Below, piece after piece: positions 54,017 to 62,097 of a DNA stretch of 64,000 nucleotides (the stretch's first letter is position 1; the number at the start of each line of letters is the position of its first letter). Below the pieces are notes generated by a model that was not told where the DNA came from, made no database searches, and saw nothing but the letters and a program-made list of their open reading frames with translations. A program made the translations under genes and the position numbers. The stretch spans positions 868,001 to 932,000 of the forward strand of contig CAWDAD010000003.1 of NCBI GenBank assembly GCA_963800235.1, written 5' to 3'. This DNA comes from CAVVNP01 sp963800235. Its GTDB lineage: Bacteria; Actinomycetota; Acidimicrobiia; Acidimicrobiales; Iamiaceae.

Positions 54017-54950
54017 AGCCCAGGGTGGGGGCGACCCAGGGGTCGATCGGGATCCGGGCGGGATCGAAGCGATCGGCCAGCTCGTCGGGTCGCACCGGCT
54101 CGTCCGGTTCGGCCAGGCCGAGGCTGGCGGCGAGCAACGAGCGGACGCGGTCCGGGGTCCAACCCAGCGGGGCCAGGTCGCCCAGGGTGACCGGGCCGTC
54201 GCGCTTGGCCAGGCGCTGCCCGCCACGACCGAGCACCAGCGGGACGTGGGCGTAGGCGACGGGCGGGAGGCCGAGCCGCTCGGCCAGGTAGGCCTGGCGG
54301 GGGGAGGAGAGCAGCAGGTCGTCGCCCCGGACGACCTCCTCGACCCCCTGGTGGGCGTCGTCCACCACCACCGCCAGGTTGTAGGCGGGGGTGCCGTCGC
54401 TGCGGCGCAGCACCAGGTCGTCGACCACCGCGGCGATCGGGCCGTGGAGCCGGTCGGTGACCGATCGGAGCCGGCGGTCGCTGCGCAACCGCAGCGCCGG
54501 CCGCCGCCCGGATCGCTCCGGCTCCCGCCGCTCGGCGGTGCTCAGGTCCCGGCAGGTGCCGGGGTAGGCGCCCTCGGGCATCGGCTGGCCGTGCGGGGCG
54601 GCCGCGGCCTCGTGCACCTCGCGTCGGGTGCAGTAGCAGGGGTAGGTCTCGCCGGCCCGGGTCAGCCGCTCGACGGCCTCGTCGTAGGCCTCACGCCGGG
54701 CCGACTGCACCAGCGGCGCGCCGTCCCAGTCGAGACCCAGCGCCCGCAGGTCGGCGAGCTGCTCGGCGGCCCGCCCCGGGTCGGCCGCCGCCGGGTCGAG
54801 GTCCTCCACCCGGAGCACGAAGCGCGAACCGGCGCCTCGGGCGAACAACCAGGCCAGCAGGCCGGTGCGCAGGTTGCCCAGGTGCAGGCGACCGCTGGGG
54901 CTCGGGGCGAAGCGTCCGGTGGCGATGGGCCGCAGCGTGCCACGCGTCAC
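54015..54950 (-). CDS. gluQ: Glutamyl-Q tRNA(Asp) synthetase
   Basis: GluQRS is a truncated GluRS paralogue that attaches glutamate to queuosine in tRNA(Asp). The HIGH-like motif is in SPSGRLHLGNLRTG, the KMSKS-like motif is RLAKRDG, and a zinc site is formed by CYCTRREV with a later Tyr/Cys (AYPGTCRD). It has 311 residues, with no anticodon-binding domain, as expected. A tRNA-Asp gene lies 2 kb away. Confidence 0.92.
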   Translation of the reverse strand: MTRGTLRPIATGRFAPSPSGRLHLGNLRTGLLAWLFARGAGSRFVLRVEDLDPAAADPGRAAEQLADLRALGLDWDGAPLVQSARREAYDEAVERLTRAGETYPCYCTRREVHEAAAAPHGQPMPEGAYPGTCRDLSTAERREPERSGRRPALRLRSDRRLRSVTDRLHGPIAAVVDDLVLRRSDGTPAYNLAVVVDDAHQGVEEVVRGDDLLLSSPRQAYLAERLGLPPVAYAHVPLVLGRGGQRLAKRDGPVTLGDLAPLGWTPDRVRSLLAASLGLAEPDEPVRPDELADRFDPARIPIDPWVAPTLG

Positions 54951-55029
54951 CCGCCGGCCTTCACCGCCGTCATCTCGTCGTCATCCGGATCGCCCGGAAT
55001 CGCCGGATTTGCGGGGCGAGATGGTTGAC

Positions 55030-55171
55030 CCGGCGCGTTACGGACGTGTTACAGTCCCCTGCGATCTGTTGAAGCAACTGGCAACGGTGCCGAAGCACAA
55101 GGCAGAGAGAACGGGCAAATCGAGGAGGGCCCCTCGCCCTCGGTTCAGACGGACTTCTGGAGGTCCACCCC
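55030..55171 (+). promoter_or_regulatory. Promoter and long structured leader of the NlpC/P60 gene
   Basis: TTGACC is followed 19 nt later by TACAGT, a plausible promoter. About 110 nt of leader follows before the GTG start, with potential stems GTTG/CAAC, TGGCA/TGCC and a GC-rich hairpin near the ribosome-binding site (GGGC/GCCC). c-di-AMP riboswitches often precede such genes, but I do not find their conserved core. Confidence 0.35.
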
Positions 55172-55642
55172 GTGACATCCCGCACCAGGCTTCGCACCGT
55201 TGCCGTGGCCATCGGTCTCATGCTGGCCATCGGCCTGTCGAGCGCCTGCAGCGCCCCGCAGAGCACCCGGTCCAAGGGCTCCCAGGCCGCCGGGTACGCC
55301 GAGGGCCAGGTCGGCAGCAGCTACGTCTACGGCGGGTCCAGCCCGAACACCGGCTTCGACTGCTCGGGCCTGACCTCGTGGTCGTGGGCCGCCGCCGGGG
55401 TGAGCCTCCCCCGCACCGCCACCGACCAGTACTGGGCGACCACCCGGGTCACCCGCTCCGAGCTGCAGCCCGGCGACCTGATCTTCTACGGCACCTCGAC
55501 GAGCAACATCGTCCACGTCACCATCTACGTCGGCAACGGCCTGATGGTCAGCGCCTCCAACCCCAACTCGGGCGTCGAGGAGGCCAACGTCGATCAGTGG
55601 TGGACGAGCATGCGCTTCGCCTTCGGCCGGGTGAACGGCTGA
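55172..55642 (+). CDS. NlpC/P60 cell-wall peptidase, exported
   Basis: The 156-residue protein has a signal sequence with a possible lipobox (LSSAC) followed by an NlpC/P60 domain. The catalytic Cys is in FDCSGLTSW, the His in VHVTIYVGNG, and a polar third residue lies downstream. Such enzymes cut peptide bonds in peptidoglycan stems. The GTG start has TGGAGG upstream. It has its own long leader. Confidence 0.85.
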   Translation: MTSRTRLRTVAVAIGLMLAIGLSSACSAPQSTRSKGSQAAGYAEGQVGSSYVYGGSSPNTGFDCSGLTSWSWAAAGVSLPRTATDQYWATTRVTRSELQPGDLIFYGTSTSNIVHVTIYVGNGLMVSASNPNSGVEEANVDQWWTSMRFAFGRVNG

Positions 55643-55697
55643 CCGCTCCGCCGACCGGCGCCGGAGCGACCGGCGCCGCCGGGGCAGACTGCGTCCC

Positions 55698-56839
55698 GTG
55701 GAGCTGAACGGGACCTGTGAGGCCGGCTTCGAGCCGGTGCGAGACGCCTTCGTCGCCAACTTCGAGCGCGGCGAGGAGGTCGGTGCCTCCGTGGCGGTGA
55801 CCCTCGACGGTCGGCCGGTGGTCGACCTGTGGGCCGGCGACGCCGACGAGCACGGCCGGGCGTGGGCCGAGGACACCATCGTCAACGTGTACTCGACGAC
55901 CAAGACCATGGCCGCCACGTGCATGCTCGTGCTCGTCGACCGGGGCGAGCTCGACCTCGACGCCCCCGTGGCCCGCTACTGGCCCGAGTTCGCCGCCAAC
56001 GGCAAGGACGGCGTGCTGGTGCGCCACGTGATGGGCCACACCGCCGGGGTGCCCGGCTTCGATCCCCCGGTCACCGTCGAGGCCCTCTACGACTGGGACG
56101 AGGCGTGCGAGAACCTGGCCGCCCAGTCCCCCTGGTGGGAGCCGGGGACGGTGTCCGGCTACCACGCCGTGACCCAGGGCAACCTCGAGGGTGAGATCCT
56201 GCGACGCATCACCGGCCGCAGCATCGGCACCTTCTTCCGCGAGGAGGTCGCCGAGCCGCTGGGCGCCGACTTCCACATCGGCCTGCCCGCCTCCGAGGAC
56301 GATCGGGTCGCCACGCTGGTGCCGCCGCGCCGCGAGCTGGGGGGCGAGCTGCCGGCCGACCCCGACTCGATCGCCGTCCGCGTCCTGCTGAGCTGCCCCC
56401 TCGACGCCACCGAGCCCCGAACCCGCGCCTGGCGTGGCGGCCGAGATCCCCGCCGCCGGCGGCATCGGCAACGCCCGCTCGGTGGCCCGGGTCCACTCGA
56501 TGCTGGCGTGCGGCGGCGAGGTCGACGGCGTCCGGCTCATGTCGGAGGACGACCGTCGAGCGGGTGCTCGAGGTGCAGGCCGACGGCACCGACCTGGTGC
56601 TCGGCGTCCCGATGAAGATGGGCACCGGCTTCGGCCTGATGAGCGAGGCCGTCCCGCTGAGCCCGAACCCCCGCTCGTTCTTCTGGGGCGGATGGGGTGG
56701 CTCCATCGCCGTGATCGACCTCGATCTGCGGCTCTCGGTCGCCTACGTGATGAACAAGATGGCCGACAACCTGGTCGGCGACCTCCGGGGCGGGACGGTC
56801 GCCATCGCCGCGGTCAACGCCGCCGGCGCCCTCGCCTGA
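55698..56839 (+). CDS. Serine hydrolase, beta-lactamase/EstB family, two frameshifts
   Basis: The class C β-lactamase-like fold has the SxxK motif in YSTTKTM and the Tyr motif in GYHAVTQGN; the C-terminal block is FFWGGWGGSIAVIDL. These are usually esterases rather than antibiotic hydrolases. Two extra bases, near 56435 (GCGGCC read with an added G) and near 56553, break the frame; correcting both gives 379 residues. They are probably sequence errors. GTG 55698 has CAGACT 7 nt upstream. Confidence 0.85.
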
Positions 56840-56967
56840 CCCCGACCGACCGAGGACGCCGCACCGGCCCGAGGTGGGTCGGCGCACCGCCGGAGTCCGT
56901 TGGCGTCCCGGCGGAGGGGGCCGCTACGTTGTGTCGGCTCCGCCTCGGGTCCGCCCGTCGTGGACAC

Positions 56968-57042
56968 GGTCCCGTGGTGCAGTTTGGAGTGCACGCCGGC
57001 CTGTCAAGCCGGAGGTCGCGGGTTCAAATCCCGTCGGGACCG
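56968..57042 (+). tRNA. tRNA-Asp (GTC)
   Basis: The acceptor GGTCCCG pairs with CGGGACC. The anticodon arm CCGGC/GCCGG encloses CTGTCAA with anticodon GTC, and the T-arm is CGGG TTCAAAT CCCG. The discriminator is G, and no CCA is encoded. Confidence 0.96.
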
Positions 57043-57071
57043 CTCCCCAACGGCCCCTCCGGGGTCGACCT

Positions 57072-57144
57072 GGTCGGGTAGCTCAGTTGGCAGAGCGTCC
57101 GCCTGAAAAGCGGAAGGTCACCGGATCGACGCCGGTCCCGACCA
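57072..57144 (+). tRNA. tRNA-Phe (GAA) with unusual T-loop; integration site
   Basis: GGTCGGG pairs with CCCGACC, and the anticodon arm TCCGC/GCGGA encloses CTGAAAA with anticodon GAA. The T-loop is ATCGACG, so the near-universal U54 is A and position 60 is G; actinobacterial tRNA-Phe normally has TTCGACC. The discriminator A is followed by CCA. The 3' half from 57110 is repeated at 62368, marking the insertion site of an integrated element. Confidence 0.9.
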
Positions 57145-57147
57145 CCA
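57110..57147. repeat. attL: 38-bp direct repeat within tRNA-Phe
   Basis: The segment from the 3' side of the anticodon stem through CCA is identical over 38 bp to 62368–62405. A further six bases (CTGAAA) match upstream after one mismatch. This is the usual attachment site for tyrosine recombinases at tRNA 3' ends. Confidence 0.88.
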
Positions 57148-57463
57148 CCCAGAACCCTTGTACAGCAGGGGAATTGGGCAAAATCACGGCTCCCGCTCTA
57201 TCCCACCGAAGGCCGAGGGGAGCCAATCGGGGAGCCAATCGAGCTCGATTGGCTCCCTCGCCGGCATTGGCGAACCAATCGGTGGGGGGCGCACCCCCAA
57301 CGGATCTCGGCGATAGCGGCGGGGTCGCTGACCGACCGGGTTGACGCCGGGCGCTGCGTGGCGGCGTTGCGGCGTTGCGGCGTTGGACCTTCGCGCGGCC
57401 AGGTCGAAAACCGGCACATGCCCGCATCGGGCCAACGGTGCCGGTTGGCGTCGATGAATATGA
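57145..57463. other. Left end of the island, no gene
   Basis: No gene is supported. The region contains the 12-bp tandem repeat and 28-bp palindrome (57218–57257) and possibly decayed integrase 5' sequence. A minus-strand frame running through the tRNA is a known annotation artefact and is ignored. Confidence 0.6.
57218..57257. repeat. Tandem 12-bp repeat plus 28-bp perfect palindrome (arm-type sites)
   Basis: GGGAGCCAATCG occurs at 57218–57229 and 57230–57241. The second copy is the left half of a perfect 28-bp palindrome centred on GAGCTC (57230–57257). A related tandem pair, GGGGAGCCATTT/C, is at the right end of the island. Such repeats fit arm-type binding sites of the integrase. Confidence 0.7.
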
Positions 57464-57793
57464 CGCTCGCCGCGGGCACAGGTCGGCCGGTTGGGGGCGA
57501 CCGAGGCCGGCACCCCGGTCGACCCCTCGAACCTGCGACGAGAGCTGGACCGCCTGGCAAGCGAAGCCGAGCTCGGGCCGCTGCGGCCGTACGACCTACG
57601 CCACACCGCCGCCTCGCTCATGGTCGACCTCGGCACGCCCCTCGAGAAGGTGGCCGACGTCTTAGGCCACGCCAGCCTCGTCATGGCTCGCACCGTCTAC
57701 GTACACGCCGTTGCACCAACCGTCGACGCCGCCGTCAACCCGATGGGCCGTGCCCTCGGCGAACATCGGGGCCCGAGCAGCGAAGCCGGGTAA
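57464..57793 (+). pseudogene. Tyrosine recombinase/integrase, C-terminal fragment
   Basis: The last ~100 residues of a phage-type integrase remain. The box II residues are in LRPYDLRHTAASLM, the second conserved His in VLGHAS, and the nucleophile Tyr in ARTVYVHAV. The N-terminal arm-binding domain, core domain and catalytic Arg I are missing, and an in-frame stop at 57461 closes the frame upstream. A full enzyme would have about 350–400 residues. It is surely inactive and explains how the element entered tRNA-Phe. Confidence 0.85.
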
Positions 57794-57879
57794 GCATCCT
57801 CGCTCTTTCGGGAGGGGCCGTCCGTTCGACGTCCCGTGGTCGAAGGAGCCTGGCCCCGCGGTCGCGTCGCTTTGCTGAC

Positions 57880-58497
57880 GTGCCCGGAGCGCAGCGAGAA
57901 CGGATCGTGCGGGATCCGAAGATCTGCCACGGCCAGGCGGTGATCGCTGGAACGCGCATCATGGTCAGCGTCATCCGAGATTGTCTCGCCGCCGGGATGA
58001 CCGAGGCCGAGGTCCTCGCTGACTACCCGACACTCGACGTCGATGGGATCCGAGCCTCTGTGGCATACGGCGCCGAGCTCGCCCGAGACGAGCCCCCCCG
58101 TCGCCGCCGGTTGAAGGAACACTTGACGAGGTGCCCCTCATGTTTGGTCAGACCTCTGCCTCCAATGGCTGGCGCCCGGACACCTCGCATCCGTCCCACG
58201 CGTGCCGGCAATTCGCCCGAAGACCACAAGCGTCTCGACAGACCAAGCGCTCGCCCTGATCGACAGCGACGAGCCATGTACGCCAGTTGGTTCCGACTCG
58301 GCTCAGGGCGACCGAACTGCTCGACGGCGGAATCGCTGGAGACCACGGCCGTGCGGAGAGGGAGCCGGCGGCGTCTACGCCGTCATCGCACGGATGGGCG
58401 TCATCTCCCGGGACCATGCGGAGGAACCACCTCGAGCAGGGCCGGCAGGTCCTGCCGAACGGTGGACCAGAGGACATCGAGATCGATGTCGAAGTAG
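57880..58497 (+). CDS. DUF433 family protein (antitoxin-like), 3' end uncertain
   Basis: The first ~75 residues are a DUF433 domain: RIVRDPKICHGQAVIAGTRIMVSVIRDCLAAGMTEAEVLADYPTLDVDGIRASVAY. This is a winged-helix fold common in putative antitoxins that pair with DUF5615 PIN-like toxins. No such toxin is recognisable downstream. The frame runs on for 130 residues of non-coding character and over the hepT gene in antisense, so the true stop was probably lost to an indel around 58110. The GTG start is tentative. Confidence 0.6.
   Translation: MPGAQRERIVRDPKICHGQAVIAGTRIMVSVIRDCLAAGMTEAEVLADYPTLDVDGIRASVAYGAELARDEPPRRRRLKEHLTRCPSCLVRPLPPMAGARTPRIRPTRAGNSPEDHKRLDRPSARPDRQRRAMYASWFRLGSGRPNCSTAESLETTAVRRGSRRRLRRHRTDGRHLPGPCGGTTSSRAGRSCRTVDQRTSRSMSK
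58120..58400. other. Decayed region between DUF433 and hepT
   Basis: Neither strand holds a recognisable gene. It may be the remains of the partner of the DUF433 protein. Confidence 0.4.
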
Positions 58498-58738
58498 TGG
58501 TGCACGGGTCGATCCCGCATCCGGGCTGCCGCCGACCATGGGATCTCGGAATGAGCGTCCTTGGTCTCTCCACTGACCTGCTTGGCGGCCTCACCCACGA
58601 TCTCGACCAGCTTGGTGAGCGCGAGCGCAAGCATCTCGTCGGTGTCGAGGTCGGCTCTGCTCCGGTCGCCGCGAACCGGATGGCGGTCTCGGCGGCGTCG
58701 ACCAGGTGACGGAGGCGAACGTCATCGTCAGGCGGCAT
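58401..58738 (-). CDS. hepT: HepT-like toxin (DUF86, HEPN nuclease), one frameshift
   Basis: HepT proteins are HEPN-domain RNases that act as toxins with MntA antitoxins. The start MPPDDDVRLRHLVDAAETAIRF and the block LALTKLVEIVGEAAKQVSGETKD are typical, and the catalytic Rx4HxY motif reads RDRPVHHY. One base is missing near 58664; restoring it gives 112 residues. The ATG overlaps the mntA stop region by 11 nt. If the deletion is real the toxin is dead. Confidence 0.82.
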
Positions 58739-59003
58739 ACAGCTCCTGGGCAGCGGCACGGACCTGATCTCTGAAGTAGCGGCTCAAGTCGCCGTAGGTG
58801 CGCAGGTCGACCGGTCGGCCAATGAGTAGCTCAAGCTCCAGTTCCATGCCAGCGATGGCCAGCAGGCCTGGAACACGATCGGACTCGAACTCGACGAGGA
58901 GATCGATGTCGCTCGCGGTCCGAAGTCCGCGAAGCACCGAGCCGAACGCAGCGAGCCGCTGATCGCGAGGCGACGGCGACTCGTCAAGGACTCGGTCGTC
59001 CAC
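58728..59003 (-). CDS. mntA: MntA-like nucleotidyltransferase antitoxin
   Basis: This 91-residue minimal nucleotidyltransferase has the GSx...DxD core in FGSVLRGLRTASDIDLLVEF. In Shewanella, MntA poly-AMPylates the HepT Tyr in Rx4HxY and so neutralises it. It precedes and overlaps hepT by 11 nt, the usual order. GTG 59003 is tentative because the ribosome-binding site is weak. Confidence 0.85.
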   Translation of the reverse strand: MDDRVLDESPSPRDQRLAAFGSVLRGLRTASDIDLLVEFESDRVPGLLAIAGMELELELLIGRPVDLRTYGDLSRYFRDQVRAAAQELYAA

Positions 59004-59629
59004 CGCGATCCCCGGCCAACTCCATCGGGTCCATCATCGCCAGGGAGAACAGACCGTAGGAGGTTCGAGACGACTCGGTCCGGGGGCTCGAACCTGCGCG
59101 AGGTCGTCGACCTCGAACGCCTCGGCGGATGCGTCGCCGTGTTCATCGACGGGAGCCAGGGGCTCGACCCACTCACGGGGTGAAGCGCCCCGGGTCTGGT
59201 GGAGGCTCCAACCTTTGAGAAGGATGGAGCGATGCCCCACCAAGTGAAGACCACGCGACCACGCCAGCGCCGGAGCGGAGAGCGGATCACCAGCACGAGA
59301 CGCGACGCAGGGAGGCGATCAGCTCGGTCACCGAGAAGGTTGGCCCGAAGGTCGGGACGTGCGCCAGAGGATCGCCGAGCAGGGCGATCGGGCAGCGGAC
59401 TGGGAGCGAGACCGAGGAGCTGGCCGAGGAAGCCGTCGAAGCTGAGAACGCGAGTGCGCCGGGCCAACGCGGTGAAGGCGCCGCGCGTGGAGTGCCACGA
59501 TCCGTGGACAGTTGTGACGATCAGGATCCCCGGCAGGAGGTAGTCGACGTAGCTGCGCACCCAGGCCTGGTGGTGGCGCGAGCGGTTGCAGAACACGTAC
59601 ACGAACAGCAGGCGGAGCTGGCATGGGGG
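59004..59629. other. 626-bp region without recognisable gene
   Basis: Minus-strand frames run through this region but match no family I know and lack coding character. The left end of the IS3 remnant must lie at its right border, but no terminal repeat is visible. Confidence 0.5.
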
Positions 59630-60647
59630 TCAGCGCCAGTGGGCCGTGTGATGTGGCGGGGCTCCGGTGGCCGATGTGTCCATGGGGCGCCCCCAGCAGC
59701 GCCGATGTTGCGAGGAGCTGCCGGCGAGGCCCGAGTCGGCGAGCCGGTTGGTGAACTGGATGCTGGTGTATTGGCAGCCGTGGTCGGCGTGGTGCAGGAG
59801 GTCGTCGCTGGGCTCGCGCCGTCCGAGGGCCATGACGAGGGCGGCGACAACGAGGACGGTGGTCTGGCGTTCGCCCATCGACCGGCCGACGAGGCTGTGG
59901 TCGTGTAGGTCGCGGACGCCGGCGAGGTAGAGCTTGCCGTCGTTGCAGTGGAACTCGCTGATGTCGGCCACCCATCGCAGGTCGGACGCTCGGCGGTGAA
60001 GTCACGTTGCAACAGGTCCGGCGCCGGGACCATCTTGTCGTTGCCGGACCGCCATTTCCGGCGGGCGTGGGCTCCGACGAGACCGTCGGCGCGCGTCAGC
60101 CGGGCGACCCGGTGTCGGCCGACCCGGTCACCGTTGCGGCGTAGTTGGCCGCACACCCGTGGCGCCCCGTAGGTCGCCGTGACCGTTCGTGGATCTCGTG
60201 GATCTTGTCCAGCAACTCGTCGTTGGCCCGCTGACGGGCCGAGGGCTTCCTGGTCGACCAGGCGTAGAAGCTGGACCGGCTGACCCCGGTCACCCGGCAG
60301 AGGTCGGTGACGGAATGCTCGGCTTGGTGGTCGTTGACGAACCGGAAGCCGGTCACCGGTGCGTCTCTCGGGCGAAATAGCGGCTGCCTTGCGAGGATCT
60401 CGTTGTCGATCCGTAGCTGCGCGGTCTCCTTGCGGAGCCGCTTCAGCTCGGCACGTTCGGACTCCGACACCGCATCTGGATCGGCGTCCTCGGCGGTGCG
60501 TTCTCGGTCGGCCTTCACCCAGTTCCACAGGGTGGCATCGGAGATCTCGAGGGACCTGGCCACCTCCGCGACCGGTCTGCCCGAGCTGGCCACGAGCTGC
60601 ACTGCCTCCCGACGGAACTCGACGGGGTACTTCGCTGGACGGCCCAC
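59630..60647 (-). pseudogene. IS3-family transposase, multiply frameshifted and truncated
   Basis: OrfA starts RPAKYPVEFRREAVQLVA with a helix-turn-helix VAEVARSLEISDATLWNWVK and a coiled coil. OrfB pieces include GFRFVNDHQAEHSVTDLCRV, TYGAPRVCGQLRR, and ADISEFHCNDGKLYLAGVRDLHD with HADHGCQYTSIQF, covering two of the three DDE acidic residues. The pieces lie in different frames, and the C-terminal Glu region is lost, so the element cannot move by itself. Confidence 0.8.
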
Positions 60648-60691
60648 CAGGGCCTCCTTCCTCTGAGGTCGCCCCCAGAATCAGGTGTCCA
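59630..60691 (-). mobile_element. IS3-family insertion sequence remnant
   Basis: The right end is intact: the terminal sequence TGGACACCTGATTCTGGGGG (minus strand, from 60691) begins about 44 nt before the transposase. The OrfA helix-turn-helix and leucine-zipper region (60647 leftwards) and pieces of the OrfB integrase core are present in several frames. The left terminal repeat and the last part of the DDE domain are missing. Confidence 0.78.
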
Positions 60692-60876
60692 TCAACCCGT
60701 GGCAACTCCAGAGCGCCGAGCGGTAGGTCTCGGCTTGCTGGGCAGTCGGCTCGTTCGCAGCCCGGGCAACCCGCAGGTCGAACAGCTCCGTGTCGGTGAG
60801 GACCGCGACCCGACCGCGTAGTAGTGGCCGTCGGACGAATAGAAGCAGCCCGCGAGTCCGTCCCAGGAGGCTCCCC

Positions 60877-61030
60877 ATGTCGCGACCGACCTGACGACGA
60901 CGAAGTCCTCACGATCGAGGAAACCGCCACCTTCCTGAGGATGAGCCGCAACGCCGCCTACGCGGCCGCCCGCCAATGGCGAGCCACCAAACACGACCAG
61001 CAGCCACGGTCGCCTTCGCGGCAGGTCCCG
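60877..61030 (+). pseudogene. Excisionase-like gene remnant
   Basis: A strong AGGAGG (60865–60870) precedes ATG 60877. After five codons an extra base causes a stop; in the next frame a MerR/Xis-type helix-turn-helix follows (DDDEVLTIEETATFLRMSRN, then AAYAAARQWRA). Similarity fades after about 35 residues. It matches the small DNA-binding excisionases found beside tyrosine integrases in actinobacterial integrative elements. Confidence 0.65.
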
Positions 61031-61393
61031 GACCCGGTGGATCACCGGGTCCCGAGACGACGGACGCAACCCGGCCAACGACGGCGTGACCCGGCGCCGC
61101 CACTCCCCGACCGGCGGACCCGTACGAACCGGCCTCGCGACATCACCGCCTGCCACCGACCAAACGTAGAGGACTCGTCGGGACCTCGGCGTACCGTTCG
61201 AGCGGGCGGGTCGAAGGTGTTCGGGCTGATTGCGATCGGTATCGGCATGCTCATCGCAGCGGCTCAGGTGGTGAACCCACGCTTTGGGTGGCGTGCCAAC
61301 CGATGGTCCCCGCCGCCGCATCAAGCCCTCGGTCGGTAGCAAATCGCTGGTGAACAGACGCGATTCGCTCACACTCGTTCGGCCCGGCCGGGA
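61031..61393. other. Island sequence without gene
   Basis: No frame on either strand resembles a known family. It may be decayed excisionase or replication sequence. Confidence 0.4.
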
Positions 61394-61711
61394 TCAGGCG
61401 ACTTGGACGGCGTCTCTCAGGTTGGTGGGGACCTTCTCGGGGAAGGACACGACGAGGTGCCGGTCGAGGGCGATGGCCACGCGGGCGAGGGTGTCGATGC
61501 GGTTGCGGGCTCCCCCGCCTTCCTCCAGTCGGGAGATCACCGACTGGGTCGTGCCCATCCGCTCGGCCAGCTCGCGCTGGCGAGCCCGGTCTCGGTGCGC
61601 AGGTCGTGGATGAGCTGTCCAGCGCGAGGTCCTGTTCGATGCCGGCACGGTGGCCGCGTCCGGCCCGGAGCGCTTCTTCTTGATGTCGTCCCAGCGGGAG
61701 TAGTTCGCCAT
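61394..61711 (-). CDS. XRE-type antitoxin (HigA-like), internally frame-disturbed
   Basis: The gene starts ANYSRWDDIKKKRSG and ends with a helix-turn-helix, RELAERMGTTQSVISRLEEGGG, then DTLARVAIALDRHLVVSF. It follows the toxin gene by 11 nt, the higBA order. About 20 residues before the helix-turn-helix are out of frame. Three single-base losses (near 61643, 61611 and 61584) would restore IEQDLALDQLIHDLRTETGL. Because the three add up to one codon, the reading frame stays open to the end. Confidence 0.78.
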   Translation of the reverse strand: MANYSRWDDIKKKRSGPDAATVPASNRTSRWTAHPRPAHRDRARQRELAERMGTTQSVISRLEEGGGARNRIDTLARVAIALDRHLVVSFPEKVPTNLRDAVQVA

Positions 61712-61722
61712 CGTCGTCTCCT

Positions 61723-62037
61723 TCAGGGGTACTGCTCGGCGCAGTCGTTTGCAGCCTTGCGTGCCCGAGCGATCTCGTTGCGTTCGTTGTTGCGTTGCTT
61801 GCGGAAGGTGGTCAGCAAGATGATGCGAGCTTGCTTGGTGAACCGGTAAGTGATCCGTCGTGCCGTCGGGCCGAGCGTGAATCGCAGCTCGAACAGCCCG
61901 TCGCCGAGACTCCTCGACAGCGGCATCCGCGCCGAAGAGCCGAGCGTCGCGAGCCGGTCGATCACCACGACCGTCCGGTCCCACTCGACGTCGTCGAGCG
62001 TGTCCATCCACGCCACGATCTCGTCGTGCAGCTCCAC
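61723..62037 (-). CDS. RelE/ParE-superfamily toxin (HigB/Gp49-like)
   Basis: The 104-residue protein has the Gp49-like pattern ELHDEIVAWMDTL, SRSLGDGLFELRF, ARRITYRFT and IILLTTFRKQ, ending in a basic helix. HigB toxins cut mRNA on the ribosome. It precedes the XRE antitoxin gene, as in other higBA loci. The start is GTG 62037; an ATG further upstream would overlap the operator. The frame is intact. Confidence 0.82.
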   Translation of the reverse strand: MELHDEIVAWMDTLDDVEWDRTVVVIDRLATLGSSARMPLSRSLGDGLFELRFTLGPTARRITYRFTKQARIILLTTFRKQRNNERNEIARARKAANDCAEQYP

Positions 62038-62058
62038 CTCGACCGCGCCGGCGACAGT

Positions 62059-62097
62059 ATCGCATTGATGCGATGATCGCATACGAGCGATCATCGC
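62059..62097. promoter_or_regulatory. Operator of the HigBA-like locus: two overlapping palindromes
   Basis: ATCGCAT–TG–ATGCGAT (62059–62074) overlaps the repeat GCGATGATCGC (62070–62080) / GCGATCATCGC (62087–62097, 6-nt spacer). Both are perfect. They lie 22–60 nt upstream of the toxin start beside a TACTGT hexamer. Antitoxins of this type repress their own operon through such repeats. Confidence 0.7.

Noticed and set aside
55030..55171. c-di-AMP (ydaO/yuaA) riboswitch before the NlpC/P60 gene
   Set aside because: The conserved core sequences of that class could not be found in the leader.
55698..56839. Antibiotic-resistance beta-lactamase
   Set aside because: The SxxK/Tyr pattern and length fit EstB-like esterases. 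There is no signal peptide, and chromosomal housekeeping context argues against resistance.
57083..57427. Minus-strand frame reading GTGVDPVTFRFSG through tRNA-Phe
   Set aside because: It is a translation of the complement of a tRNA and its flanks, a known false gene. The similar frame at the right end is the att copy.
59495..59530. Left terminal repeat of the IS3 remnant at TGGACAGTTGTGA
   Set aside because: Only the first six bases resemble the right end TGGACACCTGA; too short to call.
58784..59602. A 272-codon minus-strand frame between mntA and the IS remnant
   Set aside because: It overlaps mntA in another frame and has low-complexity Ser/Arg-rich content with no recognisable motifs.
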